Shown one piece after another: positions 35,104 to 43,779 of a DNA stretch of 64,000 nt. Each line of letters opens with the position of its first letter. Positions within the stretch are counted from its first letter, which is position 1. The stretch lies in NCBI GenBank assembly GCA_030684575.1, contig JAUXVD010000023.1, forward strand, positions 186,001 through 250,000, written 5' to 3'. A program made the translations under genes and the position numbers. A model generated the notes under the pieces. The model ran no database searches. It saw only the letters and a program-made list of their open reading frames with translations, and was not told where the DNA came from. Origin of the DNA: Nitrospirota bacterium (GTDB lineage Bacteria > Nitrospirota > Nitrospiria > Nitrospirales > Nitrospiraceae).

Positions 35104-36504
35104 ATGATCTGTCCACGATTGGTCATTGCCGGCACCTCCAGCGGTGTCGGCAAGACGACGGTCACCCTGGCAATCCTGGCGGCCCTGAAAGCTCGGGGCC
35201 GCCAGGTTCAGCCCTTCAAAGTCGGGCCGGACTTTATCGATCCAGGCCATCATGCTGCAGCGACTGGACGGCCATCTCGGAATCTGGATGGCTGGATGTT
35301 GGGGGAGGCTGTCAATCGCGACATTTTTTCGAAAGCTGCCTCTGCCGCGGATATCTCCATTATCGAAGGGATGATGGGCCTGTTCGACGGCAGTTCGCCG
35401 GTGAACGAAATTGGCAGTACGGCTGAACTGGCGAAACAATTGGATGCGCCGGTGCTTCTCGTCATCGATGGAAGTGCCATGGCCCGATCAGCTGCGGCGA
35501 TGGTGTCCGGATATGCGAAGTTCGATCCGGCTTTACGGGTAGCAGGGGTTCTATTCAATCGAGTCGGCAGCGACGGTCATTACAAGCTGCTAAAGGACGC
35601 GGTGGAGCAAGAAACCGATGTGGTCGCGGTCGGGTATCTACGACCGGATCCGGCAGTGACGATCTCCGATCGTCATCTTGGGCTTGTGACGGCGATGGAG
35701 CAAGGGATAGGCGAACTCTACGGTCGGCTGGCTAACGCAGCGGAAGAAACGATCGATCTGGATCGAATCGAGGCGTTGGCCCGTTCCTGTGGTGAATGGC
35801 CGTCAGCAGTTCTTCCGCCTGTGGCGAGGAGCCATGGGCGCACGATTCGAATCGGGGTGGCTCAAGATCTGGCCTTTTGTTTTTATTATCCGGATAATCT
35901 TGAGCTACTTGAAGCCGAGGGGGCGGAGGTAGTGAGATTTTCACCCATGAACGATCAGGTGCTGCCAGATGTGGATATGTTGTACCTTGGCGGGGGCTAT
36001 CCGGAACTGCATGGCGAACGGTTAGCTGGGAATATCTCGATGAGAACGGCCATTCGTCAGTTTGCCGAGCGGGGTGGGACGATTTATGCGGAATGCGGGG
36101 GGATGATGTATCTCACGCAAGCCATCCGCGATTTCGCCGGCACGTCGCATGAGATGGTCGGGCTGTTTGCGGCAGAAGCTGTGATGCGGCAGATGGGGCT
36201 TACAATGGGGTACAGAACAATGGAGCTGTCGCGCGATTGTATCCTCGGCAAGTCTGGCGCGATCGTACGAGGTCATGAGTTTCATCATTCTTCGCTGGTT
36301 CCGATCGGAACATTGGATTATGCCTGTGCGCTTCGGGATGCGGGAGGCCTATCGAAGGGGCAGGATGGACTCGCTATCGACAATGTGGTGGGGCTCTATA
36401 CGCATTTGCATTTTGCCAGCCAGCCGCAGATTGCGAAGTCGCTGGTGTCGTCGGTGCGGCGGACCTCTCCGCGATTGTCGGTGAATGGAGGAAGCGCGAG
36501 ATGA
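35104..36504 (+). CDS. cbiA: cobyrinate a,c-diamide synthase (CbiA/CobB)
   Basis: The enzyme amidates the a and c side chains of (hydrogeno)cobyrinate using glutamine and ATP. The 466-residue protein has a dethiobiotin-synthetase-like N-domain with P-loop GTSSGVGKTT, FKVGPDFIDPGHH, and IIEGMMGLFDG. The class I glutamine amidotransferase domain has DMLYLGGGYPELH and the nucleophile in YAECGGMMYL, ending with GLYTHLHF. It starts 9 bp after btuB. cobO overlaps its end by 4 bp. The anaerobic (CbiA) or aerobic (CobB) substrate cannot be told from this gene alone. Confidence 0.95.
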   Translation: MICPRLVIAGTSSGVGKTTVTLAILAALKARGRQVQPFKVGPDFIDPGHHAAATGRPSRNLDGWMLGEAVNRDIFSKAASAADISIIEGMMGLFDGSSPVNEIGSTAELAKQLDAPVLLVIDGSAMARSAAAMVSGYAKFDPALRVAGVLFNRVGSDGHYKLLKDAVEQETDVVAVGYLRPDPAVTISDRHLGLVTAMEQGIGELYGRLANAAEETIDLDRIEALARSCGEWPSAVLPPVARSHGRTIRIGVAQDLAFCFYYPDNLELLEAEGAEVVRFSPMNDQVLPDVDMLYLGGGYPELHGERLAGNISMRTAIRQFAERGGTIYAECGGMMYLTQAIRDFAGTSHEMVGLFAAEAVMRQMGLTMGYRTMELSRDCILGKSGAIVRGHEFHHSSLVPIGTLDYACALRDAGGLSKGQDGLAIDNVVGLYTHLHFASQPQIAKSLVSSVRRTSPRLSVNGGSAR

Positions 36505-37100
36505 CGGAGCAGGACGAACACAAAGCGAAGATGGAACGGCTCAAGGCCTCAGTGGATCGGCGTATTGAGGCGGCACAAGAAGAGCGAGGCCTGCTGATTG
36601 TCTACACAGGCGCTGGTAAGGGAAAGACCACGGCAGCGCTGGGTATGGCGTTACGATGTCTCGGCCATGGCATGAAGGTGGCCGTGGTGCAATTCATCAA
36701 GGGTGCGATCGACACGGCAGAGGAGCGGGTGCTGAAGTCCTTTGGCGAGCGCGTCACCTTTCTTCGCACGGGCGAAGGTTATACCTGGGACACCCAGGAT
36801 CGTGAACGGGATACGAAGTTCGCCCAAGAAGCCTGGGGTAAAGTTTGCGAGTTTTTGCACGATCCCTCCTATGCGATGGTCATCCTCGACGAATTCAATA
36901 TTGCACTCCATCATGACTATGTTTCTCTCGAAGATGTGTTGCCGGTTCTCCGTGGCCGTCCACCCATGCAGCATGTGGTGATCACCGGTCGCGGGGCTAA
37001 AGAGGCCTTGATCGAGGAGGCGGATCTGGTCACTGAAATGAAGCAGATCAAACATCCTTTTCGCAAAGGCATCAAGGCGCAGCCGGGGGTGGAGTTTTGA
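36501..37100 (+). CDS. cobO: corrinoid adenosyltransferase, CobA/CobO/BtuR type
   Basis: The 199-residue enzyme transfers the 5'-deoxyadenosyl group of ATP to Co(I) corrinoids. It has the P-loop-like IVYTGAGKGKTTAALGMALR, VVQFIKG, the segment FLRTGEGYTWDTQD, VILDEFN and the end RKGIKAQPGVEF, all diagnostic for this family. It is unrelated in fold to the PduO-type enzyme encoded 0.9 kb downstream in the same operon. ATGA overlaps connect it to its upstream neighbour. Confidence 0.95.
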   Translation: MTEQDEHKAKMERLKASVDRRIEAAQEERGLLIVYTGAGKGKTTAALGMALRCLGHGMKVAVVQFIKGAIDTAEERVLKSFGERVTFLRTGEGYTWDTQDRERDTKFAQEAWGKVCEFLHDPSYAMVILDEFNIALHHDYVSLEDVLPVLRGRPPMQHVVITGRGAKEALIEEADLVTEMKQIKHPFRKGIKAQPGVEF

Positions 37101-37312
37101 GAGGGCCGGTGACGAAGACGTGCGAACATTGCCACGATACGTTCGAGTGCCGGGGCTATCAATGCTGGTGCGGGACCCTCGGGATTACGCAGCAGCAGAT
37201 GGATTGGATCGCCGCCCGGTATAAAGAATGTCTTTGCCCCGTCTGTTTGGGCAAAGTCGCCGCCGGCGAGTTGGGACCTCAATCCACGACTCACACCGAG
37301 CGGGCGACATAA
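37097..37312 (+). CDS. cysteine-rich CWC family protein
   Basis: The 71-residue protein contains the Cys-rich CWC pattern: CEHCHDTFECRGYQCWCG with six cysteines and a later CLCPVC. This is consistent with a small zinc-binding knuckle. The first codon is TTG overlapping the cobO stop (TTGA); a GTG at 37109 is the alternative. The family has no established function. Its position between cobO and bluB in a tight operon suggests a link with cobalamin metabolism or only a conserved hitchhiker; no evidence separates these. Confidence 0.75.
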   Translation: MRGPVTKTCEHCHDTFECRGYQCWCGTLGITQQQMDWIAARYKECLCPVCLGKVAAGELGPQSTTHTERAT

Positions 37313-37328
37313 AGGAGTGCAACGAGCG

Positions 37329-38060
37329 ATGTCGGGTGATGGCCGATTTTCAGACGTGGAGCGGGACGCGGTGTATCGGGCGATTTTCGAACGACGCGAT
37401 GTCCGCAGGGATTTCTTGCCGGCGCCGATACCGGACGTGGTCTTGACGCGCGTATTAACGGCCGCGCACCATGCCGGATCGGTCGGCTTCATGCAGCCAT
37501 GGGATTTTGTGGTGGTCCGCGATCCTGTCGTTAAGGGCCTGGTCAAAGACTTGTTTCGCACGGCGAATGCCGAGGCTGCCACGAAGTATCGAGGGAAGCG
37601 AGCCGCGCTCTATCGAAGCCTCAAGCTGGAAGGCATTGAAGAAGCGCCGGTCAATATCGGTGTCACATGCAGCCGTCAGCGGGGCGGCCCGAATGTGCTG
37701 GGCCGTTCGACGGTGCGCGATACGGATCTCTATAGCACCTGTTGCGCCATCCAGAACCTCTGGCTGGCCGCACGTGCAGAAGGCATCGGGGTTGGCTGGG
37801 TCAGCATCCTGGACCATGGAGCCTTGAAACGAGTGCTCGGTATTCCACGACCGGTCACGGTGTTGGCCTATCTGTGTCTGGGGTATGTCGACGACTTTGC
37901 GGTGCAGCCTGATTTAGAGTCGGCAGGGTGGCGCGCCAGGATTCCCGTCGACCAACTCATTCACTACGAATCGTGGGGAGCCACACAACAGAGTGACAGG
38001 AGCAACGCCAATGCGCATCACGAAGGTGTACACAAGAACGGGAGACGCGGGAAAAACTAG
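37329..38060 (+). CDS. bluB: 5,6-dimethylbenzimidazole synthase BluB
   Basis: BluB cleaves reduced FMN with O2 to form DMB, the lower ligand of B12. The 243-residue nitroreductase-like protein shows YRAIFERRDVRRDFLP, TAAHHAGSVGFMQPWDFVVV, IEEAPVNIGVTC and AARAEGIGVGWVSILD, all typical of BluB. ATG 37329 is preferred to GTG 37317, which would sit on top of the GGAG ribosome site. Its last 50 bp overlap the pduO-type gene, giving BluB a basic, low-complexity C-terminal extension. Its presence implies aerobic DMB synthesis. Confidence 0.94.
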   Translation: MSGDGRFSDVERDAVYRAIFERRDVRRDFLPAPIPDVVLTRVLTAAHHAGSVGFMQPWDFVVVRDPVVKGLVKDLFRTANAEAATKYRGKRAALYRSLKLEGIEEAPVNIGVTCSRQRGGPNVLGRSTVRDTDLYSTCCAIQNLWLAARAEGIGVGWVSILDHGALKRVLGIPRPVTVLAYLCLGYVDDFAVQPDLESAGWRARIPVDQLIHYESWGATQQSDRSNANAHHEGVHKNGRRGKN

Positions 38061-38598
38061 GTTGGCTGGCGGGCAGCAGGTCTGGAAGGACAGTCTCCGG
38101 GTTGAGGCCTATGGCACTCTCGATGAGCTGAATGCAGTGGTCGGGGTGGTACGGGTGATGAATGCCGAGATGGTGGGGATGTATGAGCAGGCGGAGCAAC
38201 TCGAAGAGGATCTCCGCTGGATCCAGAACAAACTGTTCGACCTCGGTGGGATTCTAGCGACGGCCCCCGGGCAAGAGTTCAAGAACATGCCGCAGGTGAC
38301 GGGGAAAGATGTGACGAGGCTGGAGAAAATGATCGATCGCTGCCAGAAAGATCTGGCTCCGCTCAAAGAATTCATTTTGCCAGGCGGGGGAAAGGTGTCG
38401 GGGTTTTTGCATCAGGCGAGAACGGTGTGTCGCCGGGCGGAGCGGATCTGTGTGCATCTCGTGCGGGAAGAGCCGGTCGATGCGGTGCATATCAAATTCG
38501 TGAATCGGCTGAGCGATGCCTTGTTTGTGCTGGCGCGTTGGGCGGCCAAGACTCAGGGGGAGCCGGAGTTTCTCTGGCAACGTGATACAGGAAAGTGA
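38011..38598 (+). CDS. pduO: corrinoid adenosyltransferase, PduO/MMAB type
   Basis: The 195-residue trimeric-type ATP:Co(I)rrinoid adenosyltransferase has the N-terminal ATP-binding KVYTRTGDAGKTRLAGG, RVEAYGTLDELNA, the central IQNKLFDLGGILA, PGGGKVSGFLHQARTVCRRAER and the final NRLSDALFVLARWAA. AGGAG 9 nt before ATG 38011 decides the start; the reading frame begins inside bluB. It is the second, non-homologous adenosyltransferase of the operon. Confidence 0.94.
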   Translation: MRITKVYTRTGDAGKTRLAGGQQVWKDSLRVEAYGTLDELNAVVGVVRVMNAEMVGMYEQAEQLEEDLRWIQNKLFDLGGILATAPGQEFKNMPQVTGKDVTRLEKMIDRCQKDLAPLKEFILPGGGKVSGFLHQARTVCRRAERICVHLVREEPVDAVHIKFVNRLSDALFVLARWAAKTQGEPEFLWQRDTGK

Positions 38599-38615
38599 CG
38601 AGTGAGGGGTGATCG

Positions 38616-39152
38616 GTGACAGGAAAGCAACGGAGGAAGTCGCGGCTCATTCTTGTGTTGGGTGGTGCGGCATCCGGCAAGAGCCAAGTCGCACTCGACC
38701 TGGCAGGCCAGAGCGGGCCGAGGGCCTTTGTGGCGACAGGTCAGGCGTTGGATCGGGAGATGGAAGTCCGGATCGAGCGGCACCAGGCCACGCGCTCGCC
38801 CGATTGGGAGACCGCCGAGGTGCCTACTGATATTGCGATGTGGTTTCTTGGTAAAGGTGAAACCTATCAGACCGTTGTGATTGACTGCCTCACCCTATGG
38901 TTGAGTAACTTGAAGGGGCGACGCCTGCGAGATATGGACGTTGTTGAAGCCACGGCAGACCTGCTCCGTGCGATTAGGACCACGAAGGCTCGTGTCGTGA
39001 TTGTGAGCAACGAATTGGGGCTTGGGCTGGTGCCTGCGACAAAACCTGTTAGGGCGTTTCGTGATCTGGCAGGGAAGGTGAATCAGCAGGTGGCGGCAGA
39101 AGCCGATGAAGTCTATCTGACGGTCAGCGGCCTCCCGCTACGATTGAAATAA
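38616..39152 (+). CDS. cobU: adenosylcobinamide kinase / guanylyltransferase (CobU/CobP)
   Basis: The bifunctional enzyme phosphorylates adenosylcobinamide and then transfers GMP to give AdoCbi-GDP. The 178-residue protein has P-loop [18 protein letters not shown]-like [24 protein letters not shown] with the guanylylated-His region, [12 protein letters not shown] and [13 protein letters not shown]. The GTG start at 38616 follows a short AT/GTGA-rich spacer after the pduO-type gene. It is complete and of normal length. Confidence 0.93.
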   Translation: MTGKQRRKSRLILVLGGAASGKSQVALDLAGQSGPRAFVATGQALDREMEVRIERHQATRSPDWETAEVPTDIAMWFLGKGETYQTVVIDCLTLWLSNLKGRRLRDMDVVEATADLLRAIRTTKARVVIVSNELGLGLVPATKPVRAFRDLAGKVNQQVAAEADEVYLTVSGLPLRLK

Positions 39153-39166
39153 GAGGAGTACCGAGG

Positions 39167-40222
39167 ATGTCATCCCGCGAAACCATCGACCGGATTCAGC
39201 CAACCGATCCTCGTCTGTTCGCGCAGGCGCAGGCACGCCTCGATCGATTAACGAAGCCGATCGGTAGCCTGGGTCGACTGGAAGAGTTGGCTGCACGTTA
39301 TGTCATGATCACCGGGGAGCTAAAGCCGAAGGTCCCGGCCGGAGCGGTGTTTACCTTTGCCGCCGACCATGGAGTCACGGCTGAAGGCGTAAGTGCCTAT
39401 CCCTCCGCGGTGACGCCTCAGATGGTCTTGAATTTCTTGCGAGGTGGCGCTGGCGTGAATGTGCTGGCGCGCCATGCCGGCCTTGAGGTGCGGGTGGTGG
39501 ATATCGGCGTTGATTTCGACTTTGAAGCGGTGGCAGGACTCATTCATAAGAAGGTTATGCCCGGCACAAAGAACTTCATGAAGGAATCGGCGATGAGTCC
39601 CGCGCAGGCTGAGCAAGCGATTCAAGTTGGGATAGAACTGGCCACCGAGGCCGTTCAGCAGGGCATCGGTCTGATCGGCACCGGCGAGATGGGAATCGGC
39701 AATACGACGGCGAGTTCAGCGATTACTGCCGTGATGACGGGCCGACCGGTTTCCGAGGTGACAGGACGGGGAACGGGGATTGACGATGCCAGTCATGCCC
39801 GCAAGATCAGCGTGATTCAACAGGCGCTCGCATTCCATCGGCTCGACTCAACGGATGCGATGAAGGTCCTTGCGAACGTGGGCGGATTGGAAATCGCAGG
39901 GCTGGCCGGTTTGATGCTCGGTGCAGCGGCGGCTCGTATTCCGGTCGTGTTGGACGGATTTATCGCAGGAGCTGCTGCCTTGATCGCCGTGAGGCTGCAA
40001 CCACATTGTAAAGACTATCTGATCGCCTCCCATCGGTCGGTCGAGCGAGGTCATCAGGCAATCCTGGATCATCTTGGCTTGAAGCCGCTGCTCGATCTCG
40101 ATCTTCGTCTGGGAGAGGGTACGGGTGCTTGTCTCGGCATGAGTCTGGTCTTTGCGGCGATCAAGATTCTCACGGAGATGGCTACGTTCGACGAGGCGGG
40201 TGTGTCGGAGCGCAAAGCATGA
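39167..40222 (+). CDS. cobT: nicotinate-nucleotide:DMB phosphoribosyltransferase CobT
   Basis: CobT activates the lower-ligand base to alpha-ribazole phosphate. The 351-residue protein shows [35 protein letters not shown], the [16 protein letters not shown] segment, [16 protein letters not shown] and the C-terminal [12 protein letters not shown] carrying the catalytic base at Glu317, the same number as in the Salmonella enzyme. Coupled with BluB it would build DMB-containing cobalamin. The cobS start overlaps its stop (ATGA). Confidence 0.95.
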   Translation: MSSRETIDRIQPTDPRLFAQAQARLDRLTKPIGSLGRLEELAARYVMITGELKPKVPAGAVFTFAADHGVTAEGVSAYPSAVTPQMVLNFLRGGAGVNVLARHAGLEVRVVDIGVDFDFEAVAGLIHKKVMPGTKNFMKESAMSPAQAEQAIQVGIELATEAVQQGIGLIGTGEMGIGNTTASSAITAVMTGRPVSEVTGRGTGIDDASHARKISVIQQALAFHRLDSTDAMKVLANVGGLEIAGLAGLMLGAAAARIPVVLDGFIAGAAALIAVRLQPHCKDYLIASHRSVERGHQAILDHLGLKPLLDLDLRLGEGTGACLGMSLVFAAIKILTEMATFDEAGVSERKA

Positions 40223-40980
40223 CCTCCGTGCTGCGAACATTTCTGTTCGCCTGGCAGTTCCTCACGGCTGTTCCGCTCAGTCGTTCGACGCACGATGCCA
40301 AGCCGGAGGAGTTGGCTGCTTCCATGAGTTGGTATCCCTTTGTGGGGCTACTTCTTGGCGCGCTGTTAGTCACGGCAGATCTGTTCCTCTCGAAAGTCTT
40401 CTCCATCCAAATCACAAGTGTGGTCCTGATGCTTCTCCTGATCGGAATCACGCGTGGGCTCCACCAGGATGGTCTGGCCGATATGGTGGACGGTCTGGCG
40501 GGTGGCCGGACCGCTCAGTTTCGATTGGCAATTATGCGGGATGGGCGGGTCGGCGCAATCGGAGCCACGGGATTATTTCTCGCACTTGGTCTGCGGTTTG
40601 CCGGGCTCAATGCCATGCCGGCTAGCGAGCATCTCGCGTTGTTGCTTGGCATGCCGGTGGTCGGACGCTGGGCCATGGTCATGGGGGCATATCACGTGAC
40701 CTCTGCACGGTCGGAAGGGGGATTGGCCCAACCGTTCCTTACATATCTGTCCTGGCAACACCTGTGCGTTGCAACCGTCACGGCAGGGATTGTCTTGACG
40801 ATGTTGCTGGGACCCTGGGTGGGTTTGGGCTGTCTCCTGATTGGTACGGTGCTCGTACGCCTGTCTACGGCCTGGTTCCATCGCATGTTCGGTGGCGTGA
40901 CAGGTGACTTACTCGGGGCCACGAATGAAGTGGCAGAGATTCTCTTTCTCGTGATCGTGCCCGTGGTGTATTTCCGATGA
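40219..40980 (+). CDS. cobS: adenosylcobinamide-GDP ribazoletransferase (cobalamin synthase) CobS
   Basis: The 253-residue integral membrane enzyme joins AdoCbi-GDP and alpha-ribazole. Typical segments are [23 protein letters not shown], the acidic site [37 protein letters not shown] and the terminal [20 protein letters not shown]. Six to seven membrane helices are visible. ATGA overlaps on both sides couple it to cobT and cbiB. Confidence 0.95.
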   Translation: MTSVLRTFLFAWQFLTAVPLSRSTHDAKPEELAASMSWYPFVGLLLGALLVTADLFLSKVFSIQITSVVLMLLLIGITRGLHQDGLADMVDGLAGGRTAQFRLAIMRDGRVGAIGATGLFLALGLRFAGLNAMPASEHLALLLGMPVVGRWAMVMGAYHVTSARSEGGLAQPFLTYLSWQHLCVATVTAGIVLTMLLGPWVGLGCLLIGTVLVRLSTAWFHRMFGGVTGDLLGATNEVAEILFLVIVPVVYFR

Positions 40981-41939
40981 CCGGAGGCGAATTGGCGGCG
41001 GCTTGCATCGTCGACGCGGCGGTCGGAGACCCTCGCTGGTTTCCGCACCCGGTGCGATGGATGGGAATCATCGTCAATGGGTGTGACCGGTTTGTCCATC
41101 GACTCCTCCTCTCTCCCTCCAAACAACGGATGGCAGGTATTCTGCTGGCTGCTGCATTACCAACCGGATTTTATGTAGCCGGAGCATTGCTTATTTGGTT
41201 GGGCGAGGCGATCGATCTTCTGTTGGGTAGCGTTGTCACCGTCCTCTTGGCCTGGACCACGCTTGCGGCTCGCGATCTCATGGACCATGTCCTTTCCGTA
41301 CAAATGGCACTCCAATCCCGTTCTTTACCGGAGGCTCGATCGGCCGTTGCTCAGATCGTCGGCCGCGATACGGAGGAGATGGCGGAATCTGATATCGTTC
41401 GTGCGACGGTGGAAACGATTGCGGAAAGCACGGCTGACGGCATCGTCGCGCCGTTGTTCTATCTGGTTATCGGGGGCGCACCCTTGGCGCTGGCCTATAA
41501 GGCGATCAATACCTTGGACTCGATGATCGGCCATTTGGACGATCGATACCGGTGGTTCGGCTGGGCATCGGCTCGATTGGACGACGTCGCAAATTTTATT
41601 CCGGCTCGTATCACCGCACTCTTGATGGTGTTGTCTGCGGGAATCCTGTCTCGATCATGGCCCGTGATGCAGAGTGCCTGGCGGATTTTATTGCGTGACG
41701 GAGGACAGCATCCAAGCCCGAACAGTGGACGGCCAGAAGCCGCAATGGCTGGGGCGCTCGGGGTGCAACTGGGCGGTGTCAACCGCTATGACGGTCTTTC
41801 TCATGAACGGCCTTGCCTCGGCGATCCGGTTCAGCCTTTGACGCAGGCTCACATCGGCAGGGCGTTGACCCTCATGCTCTGGACCAGTCTTATTGGACTG
41901 GTATTGGGCCTCGGATCGCTATTCATGGTGAAGGGATGA
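40977..41939 (+). CDS. cbiB: adenosylcobinamide-phosphate synthase CbiB/CobD
   Basis: The membrane enzyme attaches aminopropanol phosphate to adenosylcobyric acid. The 320-residue protein shows AACIVDAAVGDPRWFPHPVRWMG, the membrane segment LLLGSVVTVLLAWTTLAARDL, IVGRDT, VETIAESTADGIVAPLFY, KAINTLDSMIGHLDDRY and the C-terminal RDGGQHPSPNSGRPEAAMAGALGVQLGG. All hallmark motifs are present. It overlaps cobS and cobD by 4 bp. Confidence 0.95.
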   Translation: MTGGELAAACIVDAAVGDPRWFPHPVRWMGIIVNGCDRFVHRLLLSPSKQRMAGILLAAALPTGFYVAGALLIWLGEAIDLLLGSVVTVLLAWTTLAARDLMDHVLSVQMALQSRSLPEARSAVAQIVGRDTEEMAESDIVRATVETIAESTADGIVAPLFYLVIGGAPLALAYKAINTLDSMIGHLDDRYRWFGWASARLDDVANFIPARITALLMVLSAGILSRSWPVMQSAWRILLRDGGQHPSPNSGRPEAAMAGALGVQLGGVNRYDGLSHERPCLGDPVQPLTQAHIGRALTLMLWTSLIGLVLGLGSLFMVKG

Positions 41940-43030
41940 CGCAACCCATTCACGGTGGGAATGTTTACAAGGTCGCCCGAGAACAACACATTTCTGTTGG
42001 CCGCATTCTGGATTTCAGCGCCAGCATCAATCCGTTGGGGCCTCCCGCCACAGGACTTCGCGCCATTCGCGCGGCGCTCAAGCAGATCGTGCATTATCCG
42101 GATCCCGATTGTTGGCAGCTCACGCAAGAACTGGCGCAACAATGCGCGGTCGATCCGGACATGATTCTCGTCGGCAACGGTTCAGCCGAATTGATCCATC
42201 TGCTGCCACGAGCACTTAGAATGACGTCTGCGCTTGTGATGGGTCCCACGTTCGAGGAATATGCGCATGCACTGATGGACGCAGGCAGTTCGATCCGGTA
42301 CGTTCACGCTGCACCGGAAGAGCAATTTTCCCCTCCATTGAACGAAACGCTGCGGCTGTTTTCTAGTAAACGGTCCAGATTCGACGCTGTCTTCCTGTGC
42401 AATCCCAATAATCCGACCGGTCAGGTGCTCAACCGGCTGGCTGTGCGGGAGCTTGCCGAAACCGTCGAGCGGCAGCAGGGTTGGCTGATCGTGGATGAGG
42501 CCTTCATCGATTATTGTCCGGCCCAGTCTGTCATGCCGATGTTGCACGAGTATCCGCGCATGATGGTGCTACGCAGTCTGACGAAGTTCTATGCCATGCC
42601 GGGGCTGCGCATCGGCTATCTGGTTGGCGCGAGCAAAGTCGTGGAACGGGTGAAAGACCGTCAGCCTCCCTGGTCGGTTAATTCACTGGCCCAAGAGGTC
42701 TCCCGTGCTGTGTTGCGCGACCATGCCTATGCAACAAGAAGCCGCACATTTATGAAGAGCGAACGGACGCAGCTCATGCGCGGGCTTCGTCACCTATCCG
42801 GCCTCTGTTGCTATCCGTCTGCCGCGAATTTTGTGTTGATCAAACTTCCCGTCTCAACCTGTGCCGCTGAGGTGACGGCACGGTTGGCTGCTGAGAGGAT
42901 TCTGGTTCGAGACTGTTCGACGATGCCAGGCCTCACATCTCAGATGATCCGAGTTGCGGTTAAGACTAAGAAGGACAATCGGCGATTGCTGGCAGCCCTT
43001 GACGATTGCGTGGGGAAACACAAGCCATGA
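41936..43030 (+). CDS. cobD: L-threonine-O-3-phosphate decarboxylase (CobD type)
   Basis: This PLP enzyme makes (R)-1-amino-2-propanol phosphate, the arm used by CbiB. The 364-residue protein resembles histidinol-phosphate aminotransferases but starts with HGGNVYKVAREQHI, typical for the cobalamin branch. It shows DFSASINPLGPP, the PLP contacts LCNPNNPTGQ and DEAFIDYCP, and the Schiff-base lysine K217 in RSLTKFYAMPGLRIGYL. ATGA overlap with cbiB fixes the start. The context supports threonine-phosphate decarboxylase over histidine synthesis. Confidence 0.92.
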   Translation: MTQPIHGGNVYKVAREQHISVGRILDFSASINPLGPPATGLRAIRAALKQIVHYPDPDCWQLTQELAQQCAVDPDMILVGNGSAELIHLLPRALRMTSALVMGPTFEEYAHALMDAGSSIRYVHAAPEEQFSPPLNETLRLFSSKRSRFDAVFLCNPNNPTGQVLNRLAVRELAETVERQQGWLIVDEAFIDYCPAQSVMPMLHEYPRMMVLRSLTKFYAMPGLRIGYLVGASKVVERVKDRQPPWSVNSLAQEVSRAVLRDHAYATRSRTFMKSERTQLMRGLRHLSGLCCYPSAANFVLIKLPVSTCAAEVTARLAAERILVRDCSTMPGLTSQMIRVAVKTKKDNRRLLAALDDCVGKHKP

Positions 43031-43779
43031 AGATATCGAACTCAGGCGGGATGCAGACCGCCTTTAGGGTCAGCCGAAAGACGCTTATCGTCGATCTTGG
43101 GGGCCTGCGAACCGTTCTGTCCTCTGCTCCCAAGGCCGGTGGGCTCACGCGAGCCAGGTATATCTTGAACCATCAAGTCGCAGCCAATTCGATGGTAAAG
43201 GGTGATCGTGACAAGAATGTGCGATGTGCTGATCCTGCGAGAACGTTGAGTCAGCTCGCCCTCTCGCTTGATATTCGCGACCCATTCGTCGGTCTGATGA
43301 CGGCTGTTTCGCTTGCGGACTTGGTCACGGTGCGGGTGTCCCATGATGAAATGTGGGTTGAAGGATTTGTCACGGTAGGAACGTCGAATGCCGTGCGAGC
43401 AGGAGAACCGGTGATCTTGGGACGACGGATGAACAGTCAGACACAAGCCGGGACGATCAACTTGATTCTTGTGACCAATGCTCGTTTGTCTGGTTCCGCA
43501 ATGGTCGGGATGGTACAAGTCGCCACTGAAGCCAAGACCGCCGCCCTGTTGCAGGCGAATGTGAAAAGTTGGACCGGTCGCTCAGGGGCCACGGGAACGG
43601 GAACAGACGCGGTCGTGGTGGTAAGCGGGAATGGCTCTCGTCAGCGATATAGTGGGACTCACACTCTGCTCGGGGAACTCGTCGGGCGAGTGATTGGGTC
43701 GGCGGTCACAGAAGGGCTGGCCCGCTATGTACGTTGGCATGCCCGACGTTCCCCGCACAGCCCGGGGGAAAAACTATGA
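43027..43779 (+). CDS. cbiZ: adenosylcobinamide amidohydrolase CbiZ
   Basis: CbiZ cuts the nucleotide loop from adenosyl-(pseudo)cobalamin or the arm from adenosylcobinamide, giving cobyric acid. It is the salvage and remodelling enzyme. The 250-residue protein has LSSAPKAGGLTRARYILNHQV near the N-terminus, then VTVGTSNAVRAGEP, TINLILVTNARLSGSAMVGMVQVATEAKTAAL and GTGTDAVVVVSG, typical for the family. ATGA overlaps with cobD and cbiP place it firmly in the operon, indicating remodelling of imported corrinoids. Confidence 0.92.
   Translation: MKISNSGGMQTAFRVSRKTLIVDLGGLRTVLSSAPKAGGLTRARYILNHQVAANSMVKGDRDKNVRCADPARTLSQLALSLDIRDPFVGLMTAVSLADLVTVRVSHDEMWVEGFVTVGTSNAVRAGEPVILGRRMNSQTQAGTINLILVTNARLSGSAMVGMVQVATEAKTAALLQANVKSWTGRSGATGTGTDAVVVVSGNGSRQRYSGTHTLLGELVGRVIGSAVTEGLARYVRWHARRSPHSPGEKL

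Noticed and set aside
41936-43030. Histidinol-phosphate aminotransferase (hisC)
   Set aside because: The fold is shared, but the HGGNVY start and the position between cbiB and cbiZ fit the threonine-phosphate decarboxylase of cobalamin synthesis.
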